Below are positions 17,627 through 25,743 of a stretch of DNA of 64,000 nt, in pieces. Position 1 is the stretch's first letter. Each line of letters starts with the position of its first letter. The notes under the pieces were generated by a model that was not told the DNA's origin, made no database searches, and saw nothing but the letters and a program-made list of their open reading frames with translations. Both the position numbers and the translations under genes were made by a program. Origin of the DNA: an uncultured Oscillospiraceae bacterium. GTDB taxonomy: Bacteria; Bacillota; Clostridia; Oscillospirales; Ruminococcaceae. The DNA is taken from positions 62,001 through 126,000 of the forward strand of contig CAJUAN010000005.1 in NCBI GenBank assembly GCA_910584715.1, in the 5' to 3' direction.

Positions 17627-18741
17627 GCTATACAGCCGAACATTTTGCGGAGACTTCCGCAAAATCAGCAAAAAAGGAAAAGTCCCAAAAGCCCAAAAAG
17701 AAAAGGCACATTTACTCTATCGTACTTCTGGGAATTTTCACCGCTCTTATGTTCCTGTCCACCCGCGTGTGGGATTTCACATGGGAACAGCTTGAACTGT
17801 ACGAATCGGGGCATATCAAGCACGCGGAGGAAAAGCTTTCGGAGAAATTCAGACTCAACCAAATTGACGCAATACTGGACGAAAAATGCATCGAATACGA
17901 CCGCTTCAACCGCCGCGAGGACTATATGACCTATATGCTTGAGGTTTTCGGGAACGACTACACCTCCGCGAAAATGATAAAGGGCAGAACCCTGGAGGAC
18001 GGCTCGGTGCTGTACGACGTGTGGCTCGGAAATACCAAGTTTGCGGAGTATTCCCTTTTCAAAAGCGGAGATAACTGGGACTACAAGTCCGCCGACCTTA
18101 ACGGAGAGCTTTTTGTCAAGTCCCATTCGGTAAAGGTCGTAGTCCCCGAGGGAGCGGAAGTTCGTGCCAACGGCGAGCTTCTCGGCGATGAGTTTATTTC
18201 CCGGGAAACATATTCGGTACACGATTTCGACGATCTGGACGACGAAAGCCTGATACCGCGCTTCACGGTGTACGATACGGGAAATATTTTTATAAGCGAA
18301 CCGGAAGTAAGCGTACAAAACAAAAACGGTCGGGAGCTTGTCCTGACCGAGGATAAAAAAACTCTGCGGGCTCTTCCCGAGCCAACAGAGGAGCAGCTTG
18401 CGGAGATAAAGGCGGCGGCCGAGGAATCCGCTCTCGCTTACGCCATGTACATAACCCAGGACACCTCATTCGAGCCGCTGAAAAAGTATCTTGTGGAGGA
18501 TTCGGAGCTGTACCGCAGGATAAAGGGCTTCTACCACGACTGGTACCGAGACCATACCACCACATACGACAACGTTGTTTTTTCGGACATTGTGATGTAC
18601 GACGAGGAGCATTTCACCCTGCACATCGAGTTCGACTACCATGTAAACATCGGCTACCGCGTAAACGACTACGAGGTGGAGTACACCATGTCGCTGGTAA
18701 AACTTGACGGGGTATGGAAGATCGCGGGTATGATAATGTAA
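17623..18741 (+). CDS. single-pass membrane protein of unknown function
   Basis: The 372-residue protein has a Lys-rich cytoplasmic start (about 1-30), one membrane helix (about 31-48) and an acidic extracytoplasmic region. The C-terminal ~110 residues look like an NTF2-like cone (SALAYAMYI...RRIKGFYHDWYRDH...MSLVKLDGVWKIAGM), a common sensor or ligand-binding fold. I cannot name a family. The GTG start at 17623 overlaps the stop of the phosphodiester glycosidase gene, so the two are translationally coupled. Confidence 0.78.
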   Translation: MSYTAEHFAETSAKSAKKEKSQKPKKKRHIYSIVLLGIFTALMFLSTRVWDFTWEQLELYESGHIKHAEEKLSEKFRLNQIDAILDEKCIEYDRFNRREDYMTYMLEVFGNDYTSAKMIKGRTLEDGSVLYDVWLGNTKFAEYSLFKSGDNWDYKSADLNGELFVKSHSVKVVVPEGAEVRANGELLGDEFISRETYSVHDFDDLDDESLIPRFTVYDTGNIFISEPEVSVQNKNGRELVLTEDKKTLRALPEPTEEQLAEIKAAAEESALAYAMYITQDTSFEPLKKYLVEDSELYRRIKGFYHDWYRDHTTTYDNVVFSDIVMYDEEHFTLHIEFDYHVNIGYRVNDYEVEYTMSLVKLDGVWKIAGMIM

Positions 18742-18818
18742 CGTGTATAGTACCGAAACGGGCGCTGCGCCGCTGAATTGGCGCGGTACCTGTTTTTTGT
18801 AAAAATTTTACCGGGGTA

Positions 18819-18847
18819 TTGACAACCGCTTTTTTATATGGTATTAT
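18819..18847 (+). promoter_or_regulatory. sigma-A promoter of the PadR/DUF2812 pair
   Basis: TTGACA (18819-18824), 17 bases, TATTAT (18842-18847), immediately followed by the dyad-rich operator. Confidence 0.8.
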
Positions 18848-18848
18848 T

Positions 18849-18893
18849 ATGTCATACGATATATCGTTATGCGACATATCGAGGTACGACATA
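18849..18893 (+). promoter_or_regulatory. PadR operator overlapping the transcription start
   Basis: An ATGT...ACAT dyad with the inner palindrome CGATATATCG is followed by a further CGACATATCG and ACGACAT half-sites. PadR proteins commonly bind ATGT-N-ACAT dyads at their own promoters. The position directly after the -10 box predicts autorepression. Confidence 0.65.
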
Positions 18894-18921
18894 AGCCGCA
18901 CAAATGTAAGGAGGTATGCAT

Positions 18922-19254
18922 ATGCCCTACAGCGGAGGACCGATGACGGAAGCTATGTACTACGTTTTGCTTGCTCTGCTCACGCCGGGACACGGCTACA
19001 GGCTGATGAGCGCAGTCCAGGAGATTTCGGGAGGCAGAGTGAGCATGGGCTCCGGGACGCTTTACGGAGTCCTGACCCGTATGCAGAAGGACGGTCTTAT
19101 AACCGTTTCCGAGGACGACGGCAGGCGCAAGACCTATACTATTACAGAGTCCGGGAAAAAAGCACTCCGCGAGGAGTATTCGCGGCTCTGTGCAATGGTT
19201 TCCGACGGAAAAGCTATCGAAAGCATCAGCGGTTCGTGCTATCTTTATGTTTAA
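18922..19254 (+). CDS. PadR-family transcriptional regulator
   Basis: The 110-residue protein is a short PadR winged helix: MTEAMYYVLLALLTPGHGYRLM, the ISMGSGTLYG-like recognition helix (VSMGSGTLYGVLTRMQKDGLI) and the wing EDDGRRKTYTITESG. I chose the ATG at 18922 because AAGGAGG ends 7 bases before it. An ATG at 18916 would abut the ribosome site. It precedes a DUF2812 membrane protein, a standard pairing in Firmicutes in which the regulator controls the pair in response to envelope or drug stress. Confidence 0.92.
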   Translation: MPYSGGPMTEAMYYVLLALLTPGHGYRLMSAVQEISGGRVSMGSGTLYGVLTRMQKDGLITVSEDDGRRKTYTITESGKKALREEYSRLCAMVSDGKAIESISGSCYLYV

Positions 19255-19341
19255 ACAAAACTATCGTCTCGGAAGAGTAACGTATATTCTTGCATTAAAC
19301 GGCGGCATGGGTAAAGGCTCAGTCTTTAAGGGGGCGGGATA

Positions 19342-20577
19342 ATGGGATTCAAGCATTTTGTCATCAATAAGTACGAGCCGGAAAACGACGAAAGACGGCT
19401 TACCGAGCTTGCCGCCAAGGGCGAGTTTATAAAAAGCTACTCGGAGCTCCTGGCATACTTTAAAAAGGGAGAACCTAAAAAAATACGCTACTGCATAGAA
19501 GCGGGAATTGTCAGACCGAGCCGCAAAAAGCTGAAATTCTACAAGGAAAGCGGCTGGAAGCTTGTCTGCCGCGGAAGCGACCTTACTGTATTTGCCTCCG
19601 AGGGCGAAAACGCAGTTCCGATACATACCGACCGTTCGGAGTATGCCCATGTCATTCAGAGGTTCCACCGCACGGCTGTGAAGATATTTATCTGTCTGCT
19701 TGCGATCGTCTTTGTGTCGTTTACCGAGCTGTTCTGGCTGCTGCCGCTGGTCACAAAGGAAACGGTTATGTACTGGGCAAAATTTGACGATTATCTGCCG
19801 CCGCCCCTCTTTTTAAGGATAACATTGCTTCAATGGCTGTTTATGACCCCGTTCCTGCTGTTTTATTTCAGAGATTCGGTCAACGCGGGTAAATTTGTGG
19901 CGGGCAGCATAGAAAACGGGAAGTCGGCTTCAAAGGCGGTGCTGCTGAACCACGTGCTGACTGCGTCGCTGACCGTTACGCTCGCCATAGGAGCAGCGTG
20001 TACGGCTTTTACGTGTTATGCCGCAACGGTATCGGGCAGCTCTGAGCTATCCGTGTCCGACCTGCCCGCAGAAGCTCCCGGAATAAAAAGCTTTTTTCCA
20101 ACCGAAAGCCTAATACCGGCAGACGACACTGAAAACATGGAACATTATGCGGAAAAATTTGACGGTTCAAAATTTGAAAACAAGGCGGTAAGCTATACGT
20201 CAGCCGTTACCGACGAGTATTTCAACTATCGGCAGTACGGCGCATACGTACCCGACGGCAGCGATAAAGGAATACTTCTAACTGCGGAAACCGACTACAT
20301 ACGCTTCAAGTCGGAACCGCTTGCCAAAACCGCCGTCAAGGACATCATACGGTGGGAACGCGAAATATTTGTGCACCCCAAAGCGTCCTCTCTGATTGAG
20401 TTTGACTCCGACGGCACAGGCTGGGACAGTATAGTTTGTCTTGAATCCGAAAGGGATAAACGATTTGTGTTTATCCTGCGCAAGGGCTCGGCTGTGACAA
20501 GGATAAGCTTTTTCAAGCACGACGGCGTTACGCCGGAGTCTATATACAAAAACGCGCCGATTATGAAAGGTAAATGA
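19342..20577 (+). CDS. DUF2812 membrane protein
   Basis: The 411-residue protein has the DUF2812 domain in its first ~120 residues (the paired Trp/Tyr-rich segment that includes YKESGWKLVCRGSDLTVF), then three membrane helices (about 108-135, 160-178 and 205-230), then an extracytoplasmic or cytoplasmic C-terminal domain of about 180 residues. The molecular function of DUF2812 is not established. The ribosome site is AAGGGGGCGG. It is 87 bases downstream of PadR and probably controlled by it. Confidence 0.88.
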   Translation: MGFKHFVINKYEPENDERRLTELAAKGEFIKSYSELLAYFKKGEPKKIRYCIEAGIVRPSRKKLKFYKESGWKLVCRGSDLTVFASEGENAVPIHTDRSEYAHVIQRFHRTAVKIFICLLAIVFVSFTELFWLLPLVTKETVMYWAKFDDYLPPPLFLRITLLQWLFMTPFLLFYFRDSVNAGKFVAGSIENGKSASKAVLLNHVLTASLTVTLAIGAACTAFTCYAATVSGSSELSVSDLPAEAPGIKSFFPTESLIPADDTENMEHYAEKFDGSKFENKAVSYTSAVTDEYFNYRQYGAYVPDGSDKGILLTAETDYIRFKSEPLAKTAVKDIIRWEREIFVHPKASSLIEFDSDGTGWDSIVCLESERDKRFVFILRKGSAVTRISFFKHDGVTPESIYKNAPIMKGK

Positions 20578-20659
20578 ATTTTTTCCAAAAAAACGATTTT
20601 CGCAAGGATATTATACGGAAATCAATTTTGATGAGATAAATTTGTCACATTAATGTATG

Positions 20660-20688
20660 TTGACCGCCGCTTGATTATGTGCTATACT
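20660..20688 (+). promoter_or_regulatory. sigma-A promoter of the GTPase-nuclease operon
   Basis: TTGACC (20660-20665), 17 bases, TATACT (20683-20688). The start of transcription is near 20695, only about 28 bases before the leader ORF. Confidence 0.75.
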
Positions 20689-20722
20689 GTAAATAATATT
20701 ATCAGCAAGGAGACGGGCGGCC

Positions 20723-20767
20723 ATGAAATCAAACTTCCATAAAATTGCAGCGGAGCTTTTTCGATGA
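20723..20767 (+). CDS. 14-codon leader ORF coupled to the GTPase-nuclease gene
   Basis: An ATG at 20723, preceded by AAGGAG, opens a 14-residue frame (MKSNFHKIAAELFR). Its TGA stop overlaps the ATG of the next gene in the string CGATGAAG. The large gene has no good ribosome site of its own, so it is probably translated by ribosomes finishing this leader. TetM and related ribosomal-protection genes are known to carry leader peptides. Whether this one regulates is inference. Confidence 0.65.
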   Translation: MKSNFHKIAAELFR

Positions 20768-23334
20768 AGCGGCTTGTAGTCGGCATGATCGCCCATGTGG
20801 ACTCGGGCAAGACTACGCTTTCCGAAGCTATGCTCTATACTGCCGGCGAGCTGCGCCGTCTCGGCAGGGTGGACAAGGGCGACGCTTTTCTTGACACCCA
20901 CTCCATAGAACGGAGCCGCGGCATTACCGTCTTTTCCAAGCAGGCGGTAATGGGGTACGGCGGAAGCGCCTATACTCTTCTGGATACACCGGGGCACGCG
21001 GATTTTTCCGCGGAAACCGAGCGCGCGCTCCGCGTCCTCGATTACGCGGTGCTGGTCATAAGCGGTACGGACGGCGTTCAAAGCCATACCGAGACTCTCT
21101 GGAAGCTGCTTCGCCGTTATAGTATCCCAACAATAATTTTTGTCAACAAAATGGATATTTCCGCATATTCGCACTCCGTTCTCATGGGAGGCCTTAAAAG
21201 CCGCTTGGATAAAAACTGCGTTGATTTTACGCCGTTATCCTCCGGACAGGCTTCCGACGATTTTTTTGAGGAAATAGCTCTTTCCGACGAAAATCTGATG
21301 AATACCTTTCTTGATTCGGGACAGGTACCCCAAAGCGATATCAGCCGCGCTGTAACGGAAAGAAAGCTTTTCCCCTGCTTTTTCGGTTCGGCTCTTAAGC
21401 TTGACGGCGTTTCTGATTTTCTGGCGGGACTTGAATACTGCACTGAGGAAAAGTCATACGGAAACGATTTAGGCGCAAGGGTCTATAAAATAACCGAAGA
21501 GCAGGGCGTGCGGCTTACCCATATGAAAATAACCGGCGGGAGCCTTAAGCCACGCGATACTATAGGAGACGAAAAGGTCACGCGGATAAGGGTTTATTCG
21601 GGCGCGAAATATCGGGCTGCCGACTTAGCCGAGGCGGGAACCTTATGCGCTGCCGAGGGACTTTCAAAGACCCGCGCGGGAGACGGTCTTGGATTTGAAA
21701 AAGCTGCGGAGGCTCCTCTGCTGGAACCCGTTATGACCTACCGTCTTTCGGTTCCCGAGGGTGCGGACGTTCATGACGTACTTATGAAAATGCGTAAGCT
21801 TGAAGAGGAAGACCCTCAGCTCCATGTGATTTGGAACGAGCAGTCTGGCGACATAAACGTACAGCTCATGGGCGAGATACAGCTTGAGATACTGAAATCG
21901 GTCATTTCGGAGCGTTTTGGTCTGGACGCGAAATTTGACCGAGGCAGGATACTATACAAGGAAACAATTGCCGCTGAGGTTGAGGGCGCGGGACACTACG
22001 AACCGCTGCGGCACTATGCCGAGGTACACCTGCTCCTTGAACCGACGGAGAGAGGAAGCGGTCTGACCTTTGACAGCGACTGCCGTACCGACGACCTCGA
22101 CAAAAACTGGCAGCGGCTTATCCTTACGCATTTAGAGGAAAAAATGCACGTAGGCGTACTGACCGGTTCGCCTATAACGGATATGAAGATCACTCTTATA
22201 GGAGGACGGGCGCACCTGAAGCACACCGAGGGCGGCGACTTCCGTCAGGCTACCTACAGGGCGGTCAGACAGGGGCTGCGCTCCGCCGAAAGCATTCTGC
22301 TGGGACCTTGGTACAGTTTTACCCTGGAAGTCCCTACCGAAACGGCGGGGCGGGCTATGTCCGATCTGCAAAAAATGGGGGGAGATTTTTCTCCGCCTGA
22401 GGTCTCCGAAAGCAGCGCGGAAAATTCTATAATAACAGGCAGTGCGCCCGCTTCGGAGCTTATGGATTACCAAAGTCAGGTGATAAGCTATACAAGAGGC
22501 AGGGGGCGGCTCAGTCTTGCTCTGAAAGGCTATTACCCGTGCCATAACGCGGAAGAAGTAATCGCCGAAATAGGCTACGACTGCGACGGAGACCTTGCCA
22601 ATACCGCGGACAGTGTTTTCTGCTCCCACGGCGCGGGGCATACCGTCAGGTGGGACGAGGCTCCCTCACGAATGCATATCCCCTGCCGCGGGGCTCAAAG
22701 CGCGGAGGACGGCGAAAGCTCCTCCGAAATAACTCCGCGGCAGGTGTCGGATTACCGCGCAAGGCTTGCCGAGGACAAGGAGCTAATGGAAATTTTTGAG
22801 CGCACCTACGGCAAAATAGACCGTGACCCGCGGCACAAGCTGTATACCGAAAAAACTGTCAAAAAGCCGCCGGGTACGGCGCATAAAGCCGCTCCCCTGC
22901 CGAAAGGCCCCGAATATATTCTGGTGGACGGCTACAATATCATATTCGCCTGGGACGATCTTAAAAAGCTTGCGGAGGAAAGCCTCGACCTTGCAAGAAG
23001 CACGCTGATAAACCGTTTGTGCAATTTTCAGGGCTTTAAGCGGTGCGAGCTTATAGTTGTGTTCGACGCTTATAGAGTCAAGGGAGAGCACCGAGAGGTC
23101 GAGCAGGTGTGCGGCATAAGCGTGGTCTACACAAAGGAATCGGAAACGGCGGATACCTACATCGAAAAGGTCAGTCACGAGCTAAGCAAAAATCACCGCG
23201 TACGCGTCGCAACCTCCGACGGCGCGGAGCAGATAATCATTCTGGGGAACGGCGCGTTCCGCGTTTCCGCCGACGAGCTTCGCCGCGAGGTGGAGGCGGT
23301 GGAAAAGGCGATACGCGATATTATAGAAAGCTGA
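20764..23334 (+). CDS. TetM-like ribosomal GTPase fused to a YacP/Rae1-type NYN ribonuclease
   Basis: Residues 1 to about 640 are an EF-G/TetM-type translation GTPase with AHVDSGKT (10-17), DTPGH (74-78) and NKMD (128-131), followed by domains II to V, including SYTRGRGRLSLALKGY near the end. A charged linker follows (about 640-715). From about residue 718 the protein is a NYN nuclease like YacP: LVDGYNIIFAW, VVFDAYRVKG, ETADTYIEK and ATSDGAEQ, which carry the expected acidic residues. Known Rae1/YacP of Bacillus subtilis cuts mRNA in the ribosomal A site, and TetM binds the same site, so the fusion suggests a GTPase-delivered A-site nuclease (inference). At 856 residues it is about 220 longer than TetM. 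Tetracycline protection is possible but not shown. Confidence 0.9.
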   Translation: MKRLVVGMIAHVDSGKTTLSEAMLYTAGELRRLGRVDKGDAFLDTHSIERSRGITVFSKQAVMGYGGSAYTLLDTPGHADFSAETERALRVLDYAVLVISGTDGVQSHTETLWKLLRRYSIPTIIFVNKMDISAYSHSVLMGGLKSRLDKNCVDFTPLSSGQASDDFFEEIALSDENLMNTFLDSGQVPQSDISRAVTERKLFPCFFGSALKLDGVSDFLAGLEYCTEEKSYGNDLGARVYKITEEQGVRLTHMKITGGSLKPRDTIGDEKVTRIRVYSGAKYRAADLAEAGTLCAAEGLSKTRAGDGLGFEKAAEAPLLEPVMTYRLSVPEGADVHDVLMKMRKLEEEDPQLHVIWNEQSGDINVQLMGEIQLEILKSVISERFGLDAKFDRGRILYKETIAAEVEGAGHYEPLRHYAEVHLLLEPTERGSGLTFDSDCRTDDLDKNWQRLILTHLEEKMHVGVLTGSPITDMKITLIGGRAHLKHTEGGDFRQATYRAVRQGLRSAESILLGPWYSFTLEVPTETAGRAMSDLQKMGGDFSPPEVSESSAENSIITGSAPASELMDYQSQVISYTRGRGRLSLALKGYYPCHNAEEVIAEIGYDCDGDLANTADSVFCSHGAGHTVRWDEAPSRMHIPCRGAQSAEDGESSSEITPRQVSDYRARLAEDKELMEIFERTYGKIDRDPRHKLYTEKTVKKPPGTAHKAAPLPKGPEYILVDGYNIIFAWDDLKKLAEESLDLARSTLINRLCNFQGFKRCELIVVFDAYRVKGEHREVEQVCGISVVYTKESETADTYIEKVSHELSKNHRVRVATSDGAEQIIILGNGAFRVSADELRREVEAVEKAIRDIIES

Positions 23335-23354
23335 AAAAGAAAGGATTTGATATC

Positions 23355-23822
23355 ATGCTTGAAGCAGGAACAAAGGCTCCGAATTTCACACTTCCCGACA
23401 AGGACGGAAATACGGTCTCACTGTCGGATTTCGCGGGTAAAACCGTGGTTCTGTATTTTTATCCAAAGGACAGCACTCCCGGCTGCACAAGGCAGGCTCT
23501 GGGCTTTGCGGCGGAGTACGAGGCTCTGAAGGCGGCGGGAGCGGAGGTCATCGGCATAAGCAAGGACAGCGTGTCCTCCCACCAAAAGTTTTCGGAAAAG
23601 CAGGGACTGCCCTTTATTCTGCTGTCCGATACCGAGCTTGAAGCTATCAAGGCTTACGATGTTTGGCAGGAGAAAAAGATGTACGGCAAGGTGAGCATGG
23701 GCGTCGTCCGTACCGCCTATATCATCGGCGGCGACGGCGTTATCGAAAAGGTCATGCCAAAGGTCAAGCCCGACACAAACGCGGCTTTGGTACTTGAGTA
23801 CCTGAACGGACGGGGAAAGTGA
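23355..23822 (+). CDS. bcp: thioredoxin-dependent thiol peroxidase, Bcp/PrxQ type
   Basis: The 155-residue protein reduces hydrogen and organic peroxides in the cytoplasm. It has APNFTLPDKDGN and FYPKDSTPGCTRQALGF, where the peroxidatic cysteine is in TPGCT. The second cysteine found five residues later in many Bcp proteins is replaced (Ala-Leu-Gly), so this is a 1-Cys type needing an external thiol. The start at 23355 has AAAGGA upstream; the longer frame from 23109 overlaps the nuclease domain and is not used. It follows the GTPase-nuclease gene by 20 bases. Confidence 0.92.
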   Translation: MLEAGTKAPNFTLPDKDGNTVSLSDFAGKTVVLYFYPKDSTPGCTRQALGFAAEYEALKAAGAEVIGISKDSVSSHQKFSEKQGLPFILLSDTELEAIKAYDVWQEKKMYGKVSMGVVRTAYIIGGDGVIEKVMPKVKPDTNAALVLEYLNGRGK

Positions 23823-23829
23823 CGGCGCA

Positions 23830-24522
23830 ATGAAAATTATTGCCAGAGTACGCAGTCCGTTTACCGAAAAGTTCGGCATACCGCGCCAGAGCGGTCTTGC
23901 CGAGTTGCCCGCGGAGGTAATTTTCGAGCCGGAGTACCGCGTCCGAGAGGCTTTACGCGGGCTGGAGGGGTACTCGCATTTATGGCTGATATGGGAATTT
24001 TCCGAAGCGGTGCGTGAGGAGTGGTCTCCCACGGTGCGCCCTCCGCGGCTGGGGGGAAACGTCCGTATGGGTGTTTTTGCCACGCGGTCGCCTTTCCGTC
24101 CAAATCCCATAGGGCTGTCCTCGGTGCGGCTGGAGCGAATAGACTACGACCGTCCCGACTCGCCGGTTCTCATTGTCAGCGGCGCGGATATTCTTGACGG
24201 TACTCCACTGTACGATATAAAGCCCTATCTTGCCTATACCGATTCACACCCGGACGCGGCGGGCGGCTTTGCCTTGCAGCAGCGTGAGGGGACGCTGAAT
24301 GTTGATTTTCCCGAACCGCTCCTTGAAAAGGTTCCCGAACGGCTTCGCGCGGGGCTTGCAGAAGTGCTGGCGCAGGACCCGCGCCCTCAGTACCAGCATT
24401 CCCCCGAAAGGGTCTATATGATGAGCTTTGGAGGCTTTGACGTGCATTTCACTGTGGACGGCGGGACGCTCCGCGTGACGGATATAGTATTTCCCCCAAA
24501 AGGAGACGGCGGCGATGAATGA
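23830..24522 (+). CDS. trmO: tRNA (N6-threonylcarbamoyladenosine-37) methyltransferase
   Basis: The 230-residue protein matches the TrmO/YaeB/TsaA family: ARVRSPFTEKFGIPRQ, the SHLWLIWEF strand, FATRSPFRPNPIGLSSV and the late DIKPYLAYTDS motif. TrmO uses S-adenosylmethionine to methylate the t6A base next to the anticodon of a threonine tRNA, affecting decoding. It starts 8 bases after bcp and overlaps the next GNAT gene by 8 bases, so it is in the same operon. The link with the upstream ribosome-targeting protein is suggestive. Confidence 0.93.
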   Translation: MKIIARVRSPFTEKFGIPRQSGLAELPAEVIFEPEYRVREALRGLEGYSHLWLIWEFSEAVREEWSPTVRPPRLGGNVRMGVFATRSPFRPNPIGLSSVRLERIDYDRPDSPVLIVSGADILDGTPLYDIKPYLAYTDSHPDAAGGFALQQREGTLNVDFPEPLLEKVPERLRAGLAEVLAQDPRPQYQHSPERVYMMSFGGFDVHFTVDGGTLRVTDIVFPPKGDGGDE

Positions 24523-24991
24523 TAATTTCGGTGTAACGGTAATGGACGGCGAACCCTATCTTGACCAAATAAAAACGCTTATAGCCGAGTATGCCAAAAG
24601 CCTTGACCGCGACCTGTCCTTTCAGGGACTGAACGAAGAGCTTGCCGACCTGAGCGCGAAATATCTTCCCCCGAACGGCAGGATATTAGCCGCCGTAACG
24701 GAGGACGGCAGCGTTATCGGCTGTGTTGCGTACCGCAGGCATGATTCCGAACGGTGCGAAATGAAGCGGCTTTACGTAAGACCCGAGTACCGCCGCTGTC
24801 ACGCGGGAGGAAAGCTTGTTGAGGGAATTACCTGTTTAGCGCGTTCGGACAGATTTTCCGAAATGGTGCTTGATACGATAAAGCCCCTTGAAACCGCGGT
24901 GCGGCTCTATAAAAAATACGGCTTCGCGGAAACTGAGCCGTACTATGACAATCCCATGGAGGACGTCATTTATATGAAGCTGAAGCTTTGA
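24515..24991 (+). CDS. GNAT-family N-acetyltransferase
   Basis: The 158-residue protein has the GNAT core: IGCVAYRRH, CEMKRLYVRPEYRR (beta 4 to the acetyl-CoA loop) and a late AVRLYKKYGFAETEPY. It resembles the PhnO/YPEA-like small acetyltransferases. The substrate is unknown. A ribosome site AAAAGGAG lies inside trmO, and the genes overlap by 8 bases. The normally conserved R/Q-x-x-G-x-G/A loop reads RRCHAGGK, with His-Ala in the middle. Confidence 0.85.
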   Translation: MNDNFGVTVMDGEPYLDQIKTLIAEYAKSLDRDLSFQGLNEELADLSAKYLPPNGRILAAVTEDGSVIGCVAYRRHDSERCEMKRLYVRPEYRRCHAGGKLVEGITCLARSDRFSEMVLDTIKPLETAVRLYKKYGFAETEPYYDNPMEDVIYMKLKL

Positions 24992-25059
24992 AATCTGAAA
25001 CGCGTATATTTCGTTTCTTTCCGCAGATACTACAAAAAAACAGGAAAGGACTGTTTAAA

Positions 25060-25683
25060 ATGTCTGTGGATTTTTATGAAAGCAAGACCCGCGTAAACCT
25101 GATGCGCGCCTTTGCGGGAGAAAGTCAGGCAAGGAACCGTTACACCTTTGCCGCTGAAAAAGCCAAGAAAATGGGGTGCTGGTTCATTTACAACGTTTTC
25201 ACCCTTACGGCGAACCAGGAAAAAGCCCACGCGGAGATATTCTACAATCACCTCAAGCCCGAAAACGGTGAAACGATCGTTATTGACAACGGCGGCTATC
25301 CCGTTGACAACTACGACACTATTGAGGAACTGCTCCGCGCCGCCCAGCACAACGAGTATGACGAATACGAGACCGCCTATCCCGAATTTGCAAGGATCGC
25401 AAAGGAGGAGGGCTTTCAGGATATCGCCTTTTCCTTTGAAAAAATCGCGGAGATCGAAAAGACTCACGGAGACCGATTCGGCTGTTTTGCCGAGCTTATC
25501 GAGAACAGCAAAATGTTTACGGGAGACGAAAACACCGAATGGATATGCCTCAACTGCGGACATATCCAGAAAGGCAAGAACGCGCCGAAGCAGTGTCCCG
25601 TCTGCAAGAGCGATCAGGGATATTTCGTTCCCTACAAGTACTACAAATTTGTTGCCGAAAAATACGCCGTTTCGGGAATGTGA
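25060..25683 (+). CDS. rbr: rubrerythrin
   Basis: The 207-residue protein is a non-haem iron peroxidase that removes hydrogen peroxide in anaerobes. The N-terminal ferritin-like diiron domain has EsQARNRY and the EKAHAE and EIEKTHGDRF ligand helices. The C-terminal rubredoxin-like domain has CLNCG...CPVC. I chose the ATG at 25060, after CAGGAAAGGA; the frame opens at 24988 but the family begins near SVDFYESKTRVNL. It closes the run of genes starting at 20.7 kb, before a perfect terminator. Confidence 0.95.
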   Translation: MSVDFYESKTRVNLMRAFAGESQARNRYTFAAEKAKKMGCWFIYNVFTLTANQEKAHAEIFYNHLKPENGETIVIDNGGYPVDNYDTIEELLRAAQHNEYDEYETAYPEFARIAKEEGFQDIAFSFEKIAEIEKTHGDRFGCFAELIENSKMFTGDENTEWICLNCGHIQKGKNAPKQCPVCKSDQGYFVPYKYYKFVAEKYAVSGM

Positions 25684-25698
25684 TACCGAACAAACAAA

Positions 25699-25726
25699 AA
25701 CGTCCTCATCAGAGAGGACGTTTTTT
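25699..25726. terminator. bidirectional terminator between rubrerythrin and aminotransferase
   Basis: AACGTCCTC, a 6-base loop and GAGGACGTT, flanked by a T-run downstream and an A-run upstream, so it can end transcripts from both strands. Confidence 0.88.
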
Positions 25727-25743
25727 ATGCCCGATCATTCAGG

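Noticed and set aside
20764..23334. Calling this gene a bona fide tetracycline resistance gene (tetM/O/W)
   Set aside because: It is clearly related but divergent, carries an extra nuclease domain, and sits in a stress operon rather than on a mobile element; resistance cannot be inferred.
23109..23354. Upstream extension of the Bcp frame overlapping the nuclease domain
   Set aside because: The extension encodes an Arg-rich stretch in the shadow of the upstream gene. The Bcp family start and a ribosome site fit 23355.
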